From: an uncultured Acidobacteriota bacterium
Lineage (GTDB): Bacteria; Acidobacteriota; Blastocatellia; Pyrinomonadales; Pyrinomonadaceae
DNA: 64,000 nt
NCBI GenBank assembly: GCA_902826795.1
Contig: CADEGD010000009.1
Coordinates: forward strand, 15,475-79,474
Reading direction: 5' to 3'
The position numbers and the translations under genes are program-made. Below are positions 1 to 8,576 of this stretch, piece after piece. The notes beneath the pieces were generated by a model that was not told the origin of the DNA, did not search any database, and was given only the letters and a program-made list of their open reading frames with translations. Position 1 is the first letter of the stretch. Each line of letters starts with the position of its first letter.

Positions 1-174
1 TCAGAACCAAGAGCGATAGAGGCAGGGTTCCGAGGCTTTCTTGTCCATCCGGGCGGGCCTTTCCGTGCGAAGAAGGACGACGGCGTATGGTCGATCTTCC
101 TAGACTTCCTAGACCGGCTAGACTTCCTCGACTTACTCGCCGCCCTCATCACCGAACTACTAACGCGTCTCTGA
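1..174 (+). pseudogene. NUDIX hydrolase remnant ended by a tandem repeat
   Basis: The frame is open from base 1 and encodes FLVHPGGPF then AKKDDGVWSI, the characteristic opening of COG4119-type NUDIX hydrolases. Family members normally continue with a proline-lysine-glycine-glutamate segment and the NUDIX box. Here the match stops exactly after Trp-Ser-Ile, near base 95, where the 9-base tandem repeat at 96-138 begins. Translation then runs into low-complexity Leu/Phe/Asp sequence and stops at 172-174. No NUDIX box is present, so the gene is non-functional. The start lies outside the window or is lost; residues before GFLVHP do not look like the family. Confidence 0.6.
96..138 (+). repeat. 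9-mer tandem repeat (copy A of the four-helix-bundle element end repeat)
   Basis: Four imperfect tandem copies of the 9-mer CTTCCTAGA followed by CTTACT. The block aligns without gaps over 42 bases, about 33 identical, to the right-hand repeat at 12557-12603 that follows the four-helix-bundle gene, and is its reverse complement at 12119-12160. Here it stands alone, directly against the broken NUDIX frame. Confidence 0.75.
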
Positions 175-303
175 CGCCAATCGCGGATTTCAAATCGTGG
201 AATTCAGGCTCTTGAGCGTTCGGGCTAACCCGTACAGATAGATACGCGCGGGAGGTCAATTTTGGGGCTCTTGCGAACGGCTAATGGTCAGCCCCAGGTA
301 TGC

Positions 304-495
304 TTAACTCGGTAAGCCCGATATGTTGCCTCCCGAAAATCCATGATCTTTTATGAAATGATCTGCGAGATTGCTCCACGAATTAACCCTCTTATCCTCT
401 TTCCGGGCATCTTCAGCCGTAAATCCACAATCGCACTCAAATACGAGATAGCCATCTTTCTCCAAGTGCCATTTTCCCGTTACATGTTCCTCCAT
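304..495 (-). CDS. Small Cys/His-containing protein of unknown function
   Basis: A 63-residue protein with a CDCGF motif near the middle and HFIKDH close to the C-terminus, spacing that could hold one metal ion. The family is not recognised. I chose the ATG at 495 because a GAGGAG Shine-Dalgarno sequence lies just upstream, although the frame is open further up. It begins 33 bases after the stop of the RelA/SpoT-domain gene on the same strand, so it is probably the last gene of that operon. It could be an accessory or antitoxin-like partner, but nothing in the sequence proves that. Confidence 0.6.
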   Translation of the reverse strand: MEEHVTGKWHLEKDGYLVFECDCGFTAEDARKEDKRVNSWSNLADHFIKDHGFSGGNISGLPS

Positions 496-528
496 AGTTT
501 TTTCTCCTCGGCAGGTGCGAAGCAATCG

Positions 529-1233
529 TCAAGCCTTATCGCTATTGTACGATCGGAAAATCGAATCCACGAGGCGGCTACAGGTTGATGTCGCTCGGGC
601 TAGTACTTTAATTTGCTCGCGGCATGATGCAACCGAACATTCGTGGGGATAATTTAAGGTATGATCTACTTCGCCCCAAAGCTCCTCGGCAAGAGTTCGT
701 ACTTGGATTTCACATGTCGTCTTAGTCCGACTTTTCGATTCAACAACATAGTGAACGCTCGTATACATTTTGGGACTATCTCGCGTTTCAATTCCACAGC
801 CTTCGAAGAAGGCTCGACTTTCATCATCCCAAGTCCTAGCTGCTGGCTTCTCAAACAAAGGCAACAAAGATTCGTCAAGCACTGCTCTCAACTCACGATC
901 TATGGCACTTATTTGAGATGTGTGAAGGTGAAGAATACGAAAACCTGCGAGATCATTCACCTGGGTAAACAGATTCTGCGTAGTAATTGTAAAATCCTGC
1001 CTGGTCTCCTTTGCCTTTAAGAGTTTTCGTTGCAGCTTGTCCATCAAATGCGTTGGCTCTTTTAAGCGGGATTTCGTCGAATGGACATGCACCATCAACG
1101 CTGAGGAATTGAGCAAAGGTGCACTCACCTGGTCGAGCATTGTCTTAATGACTTCCTGATTCTCTACATAGTGAGCAACCAGTCTATCGATGAGCTTCTG
1201 CTCAGGTTTTGTAATTTTGATCTTTACCGTCAA
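529..1233 (-). CDS. RelA/SpoT-domain (p)ppGpp synthetase-like protein
   Basis: A 234-residue protein made almost entirely of a RelA/SpoT nucleotide pyrophosphokinase domain, which transfers pyrophosphate from ATP to GDP/GTP or, in some toxic relatives, to other acceptors. Visible motifs are SRLKEPTHLMDK (Arg56, Lys58), VNDLAGFRI with Asp94, YTSVHY (Tyr157, His161), CEIQVRT with Glu175, and His191. The Mg-binding Asp and Glu are both present, so the synthetase looks intact. There is no HD hydrolase domain and no TGS/ACT regulatory region, as in small alarmone synthetases and toxSAS proteins. It overlaps the upstream ParA gene by 4 bases, implying translational coupling. Whether it makes ppGpp or is a toxin cannot be told from sequence. 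Confidence 0.88.
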   Translation of the reverse strand: MTVKIKITKPEQKLIDRLVAHYVENQEVIKTMLDQVSAPLLNSSALMVHVHSTKSRLKEPTHLMDKLQRKLLKAKETRQDFTITTQNLFTQVNDLAGFRILHLHTSQISAIDRELRAVLDESLLPLFEKPAARTWDDESRAFFEGCGIETRDSPKMYTSVHYVVESKSRTKTTCEIQVRTLAEELWGEVDHTLNYPHECSVASCREQIKVLARATSTCSRLVDSIFRSYNSDKA

Positions 1234-2243
1234 GTTATCTTCTCAATCCGACTGATGACAGTTTGGGCGAAGGTGCGAAACGCCTCATCAGCCTCGCCTC
1301 TAAGGTATTGCGCTCCATCGTCGACTTGTGACATCGGAATCCCTTTTTGCTGAGCCGAATTAGCGATTGAAGAAAAATCCTTAATCTGGCCGAGCTTAAA
1401 CTGGCTCAGAGTCCCGGGTGCAAGGTCCTCGTCGATTTCCTTTAGCACCTTAGCGACCTCGCTGTAACTACGTTTGCCTAATTCCCTAGCGTATTCCTGG
1501 TACTTACTGGCTATGACGCCCCCATACATGCGGAACCGCTGAAGAACATAGCCAAGATACGTTGGCCGACCATTAAGCAGTGGGACATCGCTAGGGGCTA
1601 ACTGCGAAATAACGTCCCAATCTTTAACCCAACCTGCCACCGAGTGGCCCAGAGTTTTGAGAGCACGAGTCGAAAAATAATCACACGCTCCCGGAACAAT
1701 AAAATAGTCACAATCCAAAAGTATGGCTCGATTCAATGGGCCAATGTTCGGCCCGACGTCATAAAGCACGAAATCCGCATTGACGGCAGCTGAACAGACG
1801 TCAACTAGGCGCGAAAGTGCGGTAGTTTCAAGAAAACCCCGAATTTTCCGTTGATAACAGTCTATCCACGACTGTTGAAGCGCCAGTTCGTATTGCGACA
1901 AGCGAATGTCACCCGGCATCAGAAACACGTTGTCTGCTCGTTCGAAAGGAAGGACGTTCCTGATATCCCTGCCCGCATCGACCAACGGACTAAGAGCACT
2001 CCATATAGTTTTTCCGTCAGCGCTTTCGGAGTCGTCAAGCCAAATGTCTACAACCTCAGGGTCCACGAGATACGAAGTGAGGTTACATTGGGGATCTGAG
2101 TCGACGAGCAGAACTCGTTTGCCCATTTCCCCAAGAGCAAATGCGAGATTTACGGTAAGCGTCGTCTTTCCGACACCACCTTTATGATTAAACAGGGTAA
2201 TGCGTGGAGTCTTTCGCGAGAAGTGTTCGGCGTTATTTGGCAT
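1230..2243 (-). CDS. ParA/MinD-family ATPase
   Basis: A 337-residue P-loop ATPase with the deviant Walker A motif KGGVGKTT at residues 21-28 and the LLVDSDPQ strand at 45-52, diagnostic of ParA/Soj proteins that dimerise on ATP and bind DNA or a surface. The C-terminal third is longer than in minimal ParA. No ParB gene or recognisable parS accompanies it, and the neighbours are a putative winged-helix protein upstream (11-base overlap) and a RelA/SpoT-domain gene downstream (4-base overlap). This argues against a plasmid partition locus and for an ATPase subunit of a dedicated three- or four-gene system. Confidence 0.88.
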   Translation of the reverse strand: MPNNAEHFSRKTPRITLFNHKGGVGKTTLTVNLAFALGEMGKRVLLVDSDPQCNLTSYLVDPEVVDIWLDDSESADGKTIWSALSPLVDAGRDIRNVLPFERADNVFLMPGDIRLSQYELALQQSWIDCYQRKIRGFLETTALSRLVDVCSAAVNADFVLYDVGPNIGPLNRAILLDCDYFIVPGACDYFSTRALKTLGHSVAGWVKDWDVISQLAPSDVPLLNGRPTYLGYVLQRFRMYGGVIASKYQEYARELGKRSYSEVAKVLKEIDEDLAPGTLSQFKLGQIKDFSSIANSAQQKGIPMSQVDDGAQYLRGEADEAFRTFAQTVISRIEKIT

Positions 2244-2781
2244 TCACATCGGTCTTAGCAATTTTCGGCCTTCTTGTCTTCTTTCTTGGACGAGCTGTGC
2301 GAACGGAATCTCTAGCGGCATCTCTGTCGGGCAATAATTCGACGAACCGTTCACCAATTGAGCTTATTTGCTTGTTACCCTTTGTAGCCGGAACCAAATA
2401 ACCCGCTTTTCTGGCATTGTCGACCGCAACTGCCGTATTGGAGAACTTCGGTTGTGCGGCTTCGGTGTTTAAAGTGCTTATGTCGATAGTCTTGAAATGG
2501 GGCGTGTCTCGAAAATGCGTAAGGTAGTAAGCAAGGCAAATCACCCGTTCCACATCCAGCATCGGTTTCTTGTCCCTAAGAAATTCCTTTGGCGAAAGGC
2601 TTCGATCACGCGAAAAGTTATCCTCGGATGGTGTTGACGAAATATTGAACGATGCGCTGCGAATCGGCTCTGGCTCGATTCCGAGAAACGTTTGGACGGA
2701 GCGAAGAACCCTTTTTTGCGTATCAGAATCCAGCTCCTTAAGGATCCCGAGGATTGACGATAGGGCCTCAAAGTCTTCCAT
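2233..2781 (-). CDS. Putative winged-helix protein, first gene of the ParA-RelA/SpoT operon
   Basis: About 182 residues. The central part, from SPKEFL through CLAYYLTHFRDTPHF to GERFVELLPDR, reads like a winged-helix fold with a conserved aromatic helix, and the C-terminus is rich in Arg/Lys (ARPRKKTRRPK), suggesting nucleic-acid contact. I do not recognise a named family. The ATG at 2781 is preferred because GGAG lies six bases upstream; an ATG at 2793 lacks a ribosome site. The stop overlaps the ParA start by 11 bases. It could be the DNA-binding regulator or the adaptor of the ATPase. Confidence 0.65.
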   Translation of the reverse strand: MEDFEALSSILGILKELDSDTQKRVLRSVQTFLGIEPEPIRSASFNISSTPSEDNFSRDRSLSPKEFLRDKKPMLDVERVICLAYYLTHFRDTPHFKTIDISTLNTEAAQPKFSNTAVAVDNARKAGYLVPATKGNKQISSIGERFVELLPDRDAARDSVRTARPRKKTRRPKIAKTDVNAK

Positions 2782-2784
2782 AAT

Positions 2785-2800
2785 ATACTCCATTTAGTAT
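2785..2800. promoter_or_regulatory. Short inverted repeat over the operon leader
   Basis: ATACT and AGTAT arms, six bases apart, cover the ribosome site just ahead of the chosen start at 2781. It might be an operator for the first gene's product, but the arms are only five bases. Confidence 0.2.
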
Positions 2801-3037
2801 GCAACGTACCACATTCACGGAATCGCGTCTAGCTTATCACGACAATCCTTGTTCAGTTATAGGTTAATATTACCTTATGGATTTCCCTTCACTGGACATG
2901 CCGAAACATCAGAACGCGGAAGGTGAATTCGGGGCGCGGGCGGATCGAGATGGTCGAGGCTGTGATACTGCTCGAGGCTTGGGACGGGTATCTCGTGAAG
3001 CGTTGAGAGAATGACCGGGCAATCGCGAATGGGACGA
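2801..3037. other. Gap without a recognised gene
   Basis: The stretch between two minus-strand genes. A short plus-strand frame ends at about 3006 with VEAVILLEAWDGYLVKR, which reads like the C-terminal tail of a lost protein, but no start or family match is visible. The minus-strand promoter of the ParA operon should lie in its left part. Confidence 0.3.
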
Positions 3038-3565
3038 TCATTCTAGGCCTTCGCCTAGATCTGGAACGGCCGCGATCTCGTCGTCCTCGTTAACTTCCTC
3101 GACCGCGTCGGCTTTTTCGATTCCCAGGATCTCGTTGATTCTTGCCGTGGTGTAGCCCGCGTCCTGCAGTTGACGCCGAAAGGGAAGGGCTCGCTTGGGG
3201 GCGAAGATGGTCGTGTGGATGTTTAGGATGAGAACGCCGTTTTCTACCTTCGGTTCGCGAAACAAGATCGTGCGGTTGAATTTGAGGGCGAGCGAGCGGC
3301 AGAACTCGGTTGCCCGGAAGACGCGGCCGGGCGAATCCGCGCCGTATTTCATCTTGAGTTCGAAAGATGTCTTAACCTTTAACGGTGCAGCCGCGATGCC
3401 GATCAGGCCCGCGTCCCTATCCGACATCAGCCGAACCGCGACCGGATCGCCGAGGCTGATCATTACCGCCGAGTTCAGATAAAAGTCGCCGCGAGGGCTG
3501 AGCGTCACGTGCAGGCTTCCCGCCGTCTTCGGGGCTGTGGTTGGGTCGAAATTTGTCCATTGCAT
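3038..3565 (-). CDS. Conserved-looking protein of unknown function
   Basis: 175 residues, no signal peptide and no membrane segment. The first 115 residues are well ordered, with alternating beta-strand-like stretches (GDFYLNSAVMISLG, GVLILNIHTTI). The C-terminal 30 residues are acidic (VEEVNEDDE), suggesting a flexible tail. The family is not recognised. It stands alone on the minus strand with gaps on both sides, so context gives no function. Confidence 0.6.
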   Translation of the reverse strand: MQWTNFDPTTAPKTAGSLHVTLSPRGDFYLNSAVMISLGDPVAVRLMSDRDAGLIGIAAAPLKVKTSFELKMKYGADSPGRVFRATEFCRSLALKFNRTILFREPKVENGVLILNIHTTIFAPKRALPFRRQLQDAGYTTARINEILGIEKADAVEEVNEDDEIAAVPDLGEGLE

Positions 3566-3958
3566 ATGCGGAGGAATGTATCATAAATGCGACAAACATG
3601 CAAGCTAAAATGTTCGAAAACTAACTGCGGCTTTCACTTTGCGACCTTAGCGTCCGCCACTTCGTGTTCTCTGTTTTGAAAAAAATATTTAAACACAAAG
3701 ACCTCAGAGGTGAAGACACGAAGCTCGCCAGAAAAAGCTGCGCCAAATCCATTTTCTCGGCTGGCTCTTGTTTGGTGCTCGTCCCCACGCCGGAGCGCTT
3801 CTTGGATCTAAAACCGGAGAGCCGGGAGTTTCGCCCCAATTATCGCCAATTCTTAAGCAAACTGCATAAAAGTTCTTGTAAAAGCTTAAGCACTTGTGTA
3901 TAACTATTGCAGACAAACCGTTTCTTGTCGCCAATCCACCAAGTAAAAGGAGCCGCAA
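3566..3958. other. Intergenic region with repeat-like sequence and a promoter
   Basis: No convincing gene. It holds AT-rich, low-complexity sequence near 3650-3725 related to the CTGTG/CACAAAG-type intergenic repeats elsewhere in the window. A good promoter at 3876-3904 and an AAAGGAG ribosome site at 3946-3952 serve the gene at 3959. Confidence 0.5.
3876..3904 (+). promoter_or_regulatory. Predicted sigma70-type promoter
   Basis: TTGTAA at 3876-3881 and TATAAC at 3899-3904 are separated by 17 bases, close to the consensus for a housekeeping promoter. It lies 55 bases ahead of the secreted glycine-zipper protein. Confidence 0.55.
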
Positions 3959-5065
3959 ATGAAGTTAGCACGAGGTTTAGTTAGCCTTTCACTGATCTTT
4001 TCCACAGCACTTATCTCTTTCGTAGCCCTTCCGATGACCGCCCACGGGCAGGACGCCGCCAAGATCGCACTACAGAGAGGCTATCGCACCGGCTATTCCG
4101 ATGGCTACATGGCCGGTTACCGCGACATCATCGACGGCAGCGCCAAGAACATCGCCCGACACGGTGAGTACGACAAGGCCGACAGGGCCTTTAACAAAGA
4201 CTACGGCTCCATCGAAGACTATAAGGACGGCTATCGCCAAGGCTTCGAGGCGGGCTATGAAACAGGCTTTGAGAAGAAGTCGTTCGACGCTCAGATCCCC
4301 GCAAACATCGGCCGCCGCGGCATTTCACAAGTAAAGCCGACCGCAGTCGAGCCGGTTAAGGAGCCGGTTGTAGAGACGCAGGCCGCTGTTGCTACGCCTG
4401 TGGTCGAGACTCCTGTCGCGGCGACGAATACGGACACGCCCGTTGCCGCCGATGAAGATCCCGCACCTCCGGCCGCTCCGCAACGTGCCATGATCCAGAA
4501 GGTCGCCTATGTCTCCAACGACGATCCGGTAATCATCATCCCCCGCGACACCGAGATCATCCTCGAACTCGACGAAGCCATGGACACCGAACGCAGCCGC
4601 GAGGGAGACAAATTCACCGCTCGCGTAGTTTCGCCGGTCGAGATAGCCGGTGCGAGGGTCGAAGGCCACGTCGATAAGGTCGTCAAGCCCGGCCGCATCA
4701 AGCGTCGCTCGGAGATGCTGCTCTCGTTCGACCGCCTCGTCGTTACCGATCGCCGCTGGACCAACTTCGACGCGATCCTTACGGAAGTGCTTCCAGTTAA
4801 AGGAGATAACGTCAAGAACGTCGATACCGAGGGAACCGCGATCGGCAAGAGCTCGATCAAAGGCGACATTACTAAAGTCGGCGTAACCACCGGTGCCGGG
4901 GCCGGTATCGGGCTACTAGGAGGTCCCGTAGGTATGGCCGTCGGGGCCGGTGTCGGAGCCGCATTTGGAGTCGGCGCCGTCGTCATCGACCGCGGCAAAC
5001 ACATAAAGCTTAATCAGGCTCAGCAGCTTCGGATAAAGACGTCTTACGAGACGCAGGTCCGCTAG
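3959..5065 (+). CDS. Secreted glycine-zipper protein with GY-rich repeats
   Basis: 368 residues with a clear Sec signal peptide ending near residue 30 (ALPMTAHGQ). Residues 40-105 contain repeated GY-x3-GY units (GYRTGYSDGYMAGY, GYRQGFEAGYETGF), followed by a Pro/Ala/Val/Glu-rich linker at about 125-180. A beta-rich domain holds ELDEAMDTERSREGDKF, and a glycine-zipper segment near residues 315-345 (GAGAGIGLLGGP) probably inserts in or packs against a membrane. AAAGGAG sits six bases before the ATG. It is probably an envelope protein; no enzyme motif is visible. Confidence 0.7.
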   Translation: MKLARGLVSLSLIFSTALISFVALPMTAHGQDAAKIALQRGYRTGYSDGYMAGYRDIIDGSAKNIARHGEYDKADRAFNKDYGSIEDYKDGYRQGFEAGYETGFEKKSFDAQIPANIGRRGISQVKPTAVEPVKEPVVETQAAVATPVVETPVAATNTDTPVAADEDPAPPAAPQRAMIQKVAYVSNDDPVIIIPRDTEIILELDEAMDTERSREGDKFTARVVSPVEIAGARVEGHVDKVVKPGRIKRRSEMLLSFDRLVVTDRRWTNFDAILTEVLPVKGDNVKNVDTEGTAIGKSSIKGDITKVGVTTGAGAGIGLLGGPVGMAVGAGVGAAFGVGAVVIDRGKHIKLNQAQQLRIKTSYETQVR

Positions 5066-5224
5066 CTTACAAGTTGTCCTGACAAAGGTCCGCGATCCTT
5101 GCCGTTTTCCTCCTTTTCACGGCAGGTTCGCGGGCTTTTGCGTCTATTTACTTGTCGGTTTAACCCTGATTCGCTAATATGGAAGATTGCAGGTAATTCT
5201 TTAGAACGCAGGGTTTAGAACACA

Positions 5225-6361
5225 ATGAGTACAGCAACAGAATCATCAGCCGCCGCCGGACTTCGCGGCGTCGTTGCCGCCCAGAGCGCGATCGGCGACG
5301 TTAATGGCGAAGAAGGAAAGTTAATTTATCAGGGCTACGATATCCACGATCTGGCCGAACATTCGACGTTCGAAGAGGTCGTTTTCCTTTTGTGGAACGG
5401 CCGTTTGCCGAAACAGGCTGAGTTGGAAGAGCTAACCTCTAAGCTCCGTGCGAACTACGAAGCGCCGAAAGAGGTTCTCGATCTGATGAAGCAGTATCCG
5501 AAGGACGCCGACCCGATGGACGTGCTGCGTACGGCCGTCTCGTCGCTCGATTTCTACGACAAGGCTGGCCACGGTACCGACCGCGAGAACGCGCTGAACT
5601 CTGCTATTAAGCTAACCGGCCAGATCGGTACGATCGCCGCCGCGTGGGACCGCATCCGCAACGGTAAGGATCCGGTCGCTCCTGATACGTCGCTGACGAT
5701 CGCCGAGAATTTCCTCTATATGCTTCGCGGCGAAAAGCCGGATGCTGACGAAGCTCGGATGTTCGATATTGCCCTCATTCTGCACGCCGACCACGAACTG
5801 AACGCCTCGACTTTTACGACCCGCGTCGTCGCTGGAACGCTCGCCGATATGTACGGTGCGGTAACGGCTGGCATCGCCGCCCTTGCAGGCCCGCTCCACG
5901 GCGGTGCGAACACCAACGTGATGAAGATGCTCATCAAGATCGGCGATATTGACGGTGTCGATGCGTTCGTCGATAACGCGCTTGAGACGAAGCAGAAGAT
6001 CATGGGCATCGGCCACGCCGTCTATAAGACCGAAGACCCGCGTGCGACCTGGCTCCGCAAATTCTCGAAGCAGATGGCCGAGAAGAAAGGCGAGTCGAAG
6101 TGGTTCGATATGTCGCAGCGGATCGAGAGCCTGATGCACGAGAAGAAAGGAATGTATCCGAACGTCGATTTCTATTCGGCTTCGACCTATTACCTGATGG
6201 GCATCGCACTCGATATGTACACACCCATCTTTGCCGTCAGCCGCATCTCCGGCTGGACCGGCCACATCCTCGAACAGTACGGCAATAACAAACTGATCCG
6301 CCCCCGCGCCGAATATATCGGTGCCCGCGATCAAAAATACGTACCGATCAGGGAACGCTAG
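5225..6361 (+). CDS. gltA: Citrate synthase
   Basis: 378 residues, the length of the shorter, Gram-positive/archaeal-type citrate synthases. It condenses oxaloacetate and acetyl-CoA into citrate at the entry to the TCA cycle. The active-site set is complete: HADHELNAS with His190, LHGGAN with His225, GIGHAVYK with His264 and VDFYS with Asp315. The C-terminal Arg residues in RPRAEYIG match the CoA/oxaloacetate-binding region. The gene is followed by a strong hairpin at 6371-6433 and so is probably transcribed alone. A 2-methylcitrate synthase activity is an alternative, relevant because methylmalonyl-CoA genes lie elsewhere in the window. Confidence 0.93.
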   Translation: MSTATESSAAAGLRGVVAAQSAIGDVNGEEGKLIYQGYDIHDLAEHSTFEEVVFLLWNGRLPKQAELEELTSKLRANYEAPKEVLDLMKQYPKDADPMDVLRTAVSSLDFYDKAGHGTDRENALNSAIKLTGQIGTIAAAWDRIRNGKDPVAPDTSLTIAENFLYMLRGEKPDADEARMFDIALILHADHELNASTFTTRVVAGTLADMYGAVTAGIAALAGPLHGGANTNVMKMLIKIGDIDGVDAFVDNALETKQKIMGIGHAVYKTEDPRATWLRKFSKQMAEKKGESKWFDMSQRIESLMHEKKGMYPNVDFYSASTYYLMGIALDMYTPIFAVSRISGWTGHILEQYGNNKLIRPRAEYIGARDQKYVPIRER

Positions 6362-6370
6362 ATCTATGCA

Positions 6371-6433
6371 GAAGCCCGCACGGTAGTAAGGGCATTAGCT
6401 TCAACAGAGATGCGCTTACTTCGTGCGGGCTTC
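6371..6433 (+). terminator. Long hairpin after gltA
   Basis: GAAGCCCGCAC at 6371-6381 pairs perfectly with its complement at 6423-6433, and the stem extends inward through AGTAAG/CTTACT with a small bulge, giving about 20 paired bases and a loop under 20 bases. There is no T-run, so it may stabilise the mRNA 3' end or be a small repeat. Confidence 0.6.
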
Positions 6434-6470
6434 CGCAATGTCGGCCTCGGGAGCACCGAGGCCTTTATTA

Positions 6471-7133
6471 ATGAAACGCCTTCACCCAAAATTTCACATC
6501 GGATTGCTGGCATTGGCCATGGGCGTTGCCGTTGTCTACTTGTGGAACGGGATGTCCGTCGCGTGGAGTGAGGTGGCCGTTGACCTTCCTGAAGCAAACA
6601 CCGAGATCTTGCCCGTCTTTCCAGCCGTTCACGAAACAGATCGAAAGTTGCGCTACGTATGTGACGACATCTCGGAGCCCCCCGACCACTCAGCATGTCT
6701 TGATGAGGTGATCTTTAAGGGGCGGAATTTGGCGTCCTATGATTCGGCTGGAATCGTGGGCTGCGGAGTCGAGGATCAGAAAACATTGGCAGATCGCTGC
6801 GATGCTGACTATAAGCGAGCGAGGGACTTTGTTTGGAAGCACTGGACCCAGAAAAAGCCCGGTTACATTGCGGTACGAAAACCATCAATTGACTTCGATC
6901 AGGAATGGACCACGCATTTGTTTATTGAACCAGACGAAGCCGGCAAATGGCGACTTGTCGAAAGAACGGTTCCAATGCTTGTCCCGGAGGACGCCGGGGA
7001 ACTTCGATTAGGCGACCTGATCGACGTTAACTGGGAGAGGCTTACGGATTTCGAAGAGAAGAGAATCGGCTACAGAAAAGGTACAAAAGCTCTTTGCATG
7101 ACTGATCTTGTCGGGAACTCGCTCATTCTTTAA
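6471..7133 (+). CDS. Membrane-anchored protein of unknown function
   Basis: About 220 residues from the ATG at 6471. The N-terminus has one hydrophobic helix (residues 9-25, [15 protein letters not shown]) after two basic residues, so the rest is probably periplasmic. The body contains several cysteines (VCDDISE, SACLDE, VGCGVED, DRCDADY), suggesting disulfides. The frame is open upstream to 6423, but that start would lie in the gltA hairpin, so I prefer the later ATG. No family is recognised. Confidence 0.6.
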   Translation: MKRLHPKFHIGLLALAMGVAVVYLWNGMSVAWSEVAVDLPEANTEILPVFPAVHETDRKLRYVCDDISEPPDHSACLDEVIFKGRNLASYDSAGIVGCGVEDQKTLADRCDADYKRARDFVWKHWTQKKPGYIAVRKPSIDFDQEWTTHLFIEPDEAGKWRLVERTVPMLVPEDAGELRLGDLIDVNWERLTDFEEKRIGYRKGTKALCMTDLVGNSLIL

Positions 7134-7143
7134 AGCAATATTA

Positions 7144-8016
7144 ATGGAAAAGGTAAATATTGGAATCATTGGCGGCAGCGGTTTGTACCAGATGCCGGAG
7201 TTGGAGAACGTCAGGGAATTGACGGTTGATACGCCGTTCGGCAGCACGTCGGACGCTTTTATCATCGGCGAACTCGAAGGCGTCACCGTGGCGTTTCTGC
7301 CGAGGCATGCTCGCGGGCATAAGTTCTTGCCGACGGAAGTGCCGTATCGGGCGAACATCTACGCGATGAAGCTGCTCGGCGTGGAGTACATTCTTTCGGT
7401 GTCGGCGGTCGGTAGTTTGCAGGAACAGTACGCACCGACCGATATGGTGATCCCGGATCAGTTCTTCGACCGCACGCGGGCGAGGGCAAAAGAATCGACG
7501 TTCTTCGGCGAGGGCATCGTCGCCCACATGACGTTCGCCCATCCGGTTTGCGACGAACTCGGCGACATTCTCGAAGCGTCGTGTAAGGAAGTCGGCGTAA
7601 AGACTCACCGCGGCGGAACGTATCTCTGTATGGAAGGCCCCGCGTTCTCGACCAAGGCCGAGTCGAACGTATATCGCCAGTGGGGAATGGACATCATCGG
7701 GATGACCAATTTGCAGGAAGCTAAGCTCGCCCGCGAAGCCGAGATCGCCTACGCGACCCTCGCCCTCGTCACCGATTACGACTGTTGGCACGAAGGCCAC
7801 GACGACGTCACCATCGATATGGTCGTCGAATACCTAAACAAGAACGTCCGCAACGCTCAGCTCATCCTGAAGGACGCCGTCAAACGCGTCCAGGCCAAGG
7901 AAACACTGAACCAATTCGCCGGAGCCACCAAAAACGCCATCTTCACCGCCCCCAACCACTGGCCCGCCGAAACCGTAAAGAAGCTTGACGCGATCATTGG
8001 AAAGTATGCATCATAG
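7144..8016 (+). CDS. mtnP: S-methyl-5'-thioadenosine phosphorylase
   Basis: A 290-residue PNP/MTAP-family enzyme that cleaves methylthioadenosine with phosphate to adenine and methylthioribose-1-phosphate in methionine salvage. Motifs are GIIGGSGLY at the N-terminus (phosphate site), [20 protein letters not shown], and [16 protein letters not shown] followed by TDYDCWH, where the Asp pair contacts the adenine ring. The ATG at 7144 gives the usual family N-terminus; the frame opens earlier at 7108 inside the preceding gene. It may share a transcript with the small coiled-coil genes that follow at 8033. Confidence 0.93.
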   Translation: MEKVNIGIIGGSGLYQMPELENVRELTVDTPFGSTSDAFIIGELEGVTVAFLPRHARGHKFLPTEVPYRANIYAMKLLGVEYILSVSAVGSLQEQYAPTDMVIPDQFFDRTRARAKESTFFGEGIVAHMTFAHPVCDELGDILEASCKEVGVKTHRGGTYLCMEGPAFSTKAESNVYRQWGMDIIGMTNLQEAKLAREAEIAYATLALVTDYDCWHEGHDDVTIDMVVEYLNKNVRNAQLILKDAVKRVQAKETLNQFAGATKNAIFTAPNHWPAETVKKLDAIIGKYAS

Positions 8017-8032
8017 CTCAGAGGTTTTTGTT

Positions 8033-8236
8033 ATGGCTAACGCACTTGCAGAACGCATCAAGAGACCGTCTGTCGCCGCCGCGACGGACGAAATTTCCGC
8101 GCTGTTTAAACAGATTAGCGAAAATGCCCGCTGGGCCCGCCAGTCTGAGAAAGAGCTTGCGGCACTTCGCAAACAAAATGACAAGTCCTTTGCTGAAATG
8201 AAGAAAGTTCTGGATCGGGTCATCTCTCAGCAATGA
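8033..8236 (+). CDS. Small coiled-coil protein
   Basis: 67 residues starting MANALAERIKR, with AGG eight bases before the ATG. Most of the sequence is charged heptad-like helix (EISALFKQISENARWARQS), predicted as a coiled coil, with no signal or membrane segment. Its stop overlaps the next gene's start by four bases. The pair probably form a small cytosolic complex of unknown role. The frame extends upstream into mtnP, but that start has no ribosome site. Confidence 0.6.
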   Translation: MANALAERIKRPSVAAATDEISALFKQISENARWARQSEKELAALRKQNDKSFAEMKKVLDRVISQQ

Positions 8237-8499
8237 TCAAGGAACTGACGAAAATCGTCCGTGATTTGGCTTATTTTACCGAGCTCGGTCGTCAAAATCG
8301 CGCGGAAATAATCGACCTGCGAAACCGCCAGGCTAGCCTTACTCTAAGCATTAAACTCTTGGGAATGGAAATCGAACGTCTTCGCGAAAACGAAGCTCAC
8401 GAGCGGGAAAAGTTGCTTCTGAAGGTTGAAAATCTCTTGGCAAAAAGCGAGCAAAAGAATTCACCGGTGCAGAAGCAGAAAAAGCTTCGGGGCAAATAG
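8233..8499 (+). CDS. Small coiled-coil protein
   Basis: 88 residues, almost entirely helical and charged, with heptad-like Leu/Ile spacing (LGMEIERLRENEAHEREKL) and a basic C-terminus (KQKKLRGK). It overlaps the preceding small coiled-coil gene by four bases (ATGA), so the two are translationally coupled. No family is recognised. It might be a scaffold or an adaptor, but nothing proves this. Confidence 0.6.
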   Translation: MIKELTKIVRDLAYFTELGRQNRAEIIDLRNRQASLTLSIKLLGMEIERLRENEAHEREKLLLKVENLLAKSEQKNSPVQKQKKLRGK

Positions 8500-8576
8500 T
8501 CTCAGTAGAAGATTGGGTGTACTCTCGAAAACGATCAAGCGAACGAAAGGTTATTCCCAAGCATCTCTTTAGTCTG

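Noticed and set aside
96..138. Tandem 9-mers as a possible CRISPR array
   Set aside because: Units are 9 bases, contiguous and without spacers.
1230..2243. Plasmid partition system
   Set aside because: No ParB gene or parS-like repeats; the neighbours are a RelA/SpoT-domain protein and a putative winged-helix protein.
3664..3903. 79-codon plus-strand open frame
   Set aside because: AT-rich repeat-like sequence, overlaps the promoter of the next gene, and no family pattern.
6423..6470. Upstream start for the membrane-anchored protein after gltA
   Set aside because: Lies in the right arm of the gltA hairpin and puts basic residues ahead of the membrane helix without a ribosome site.
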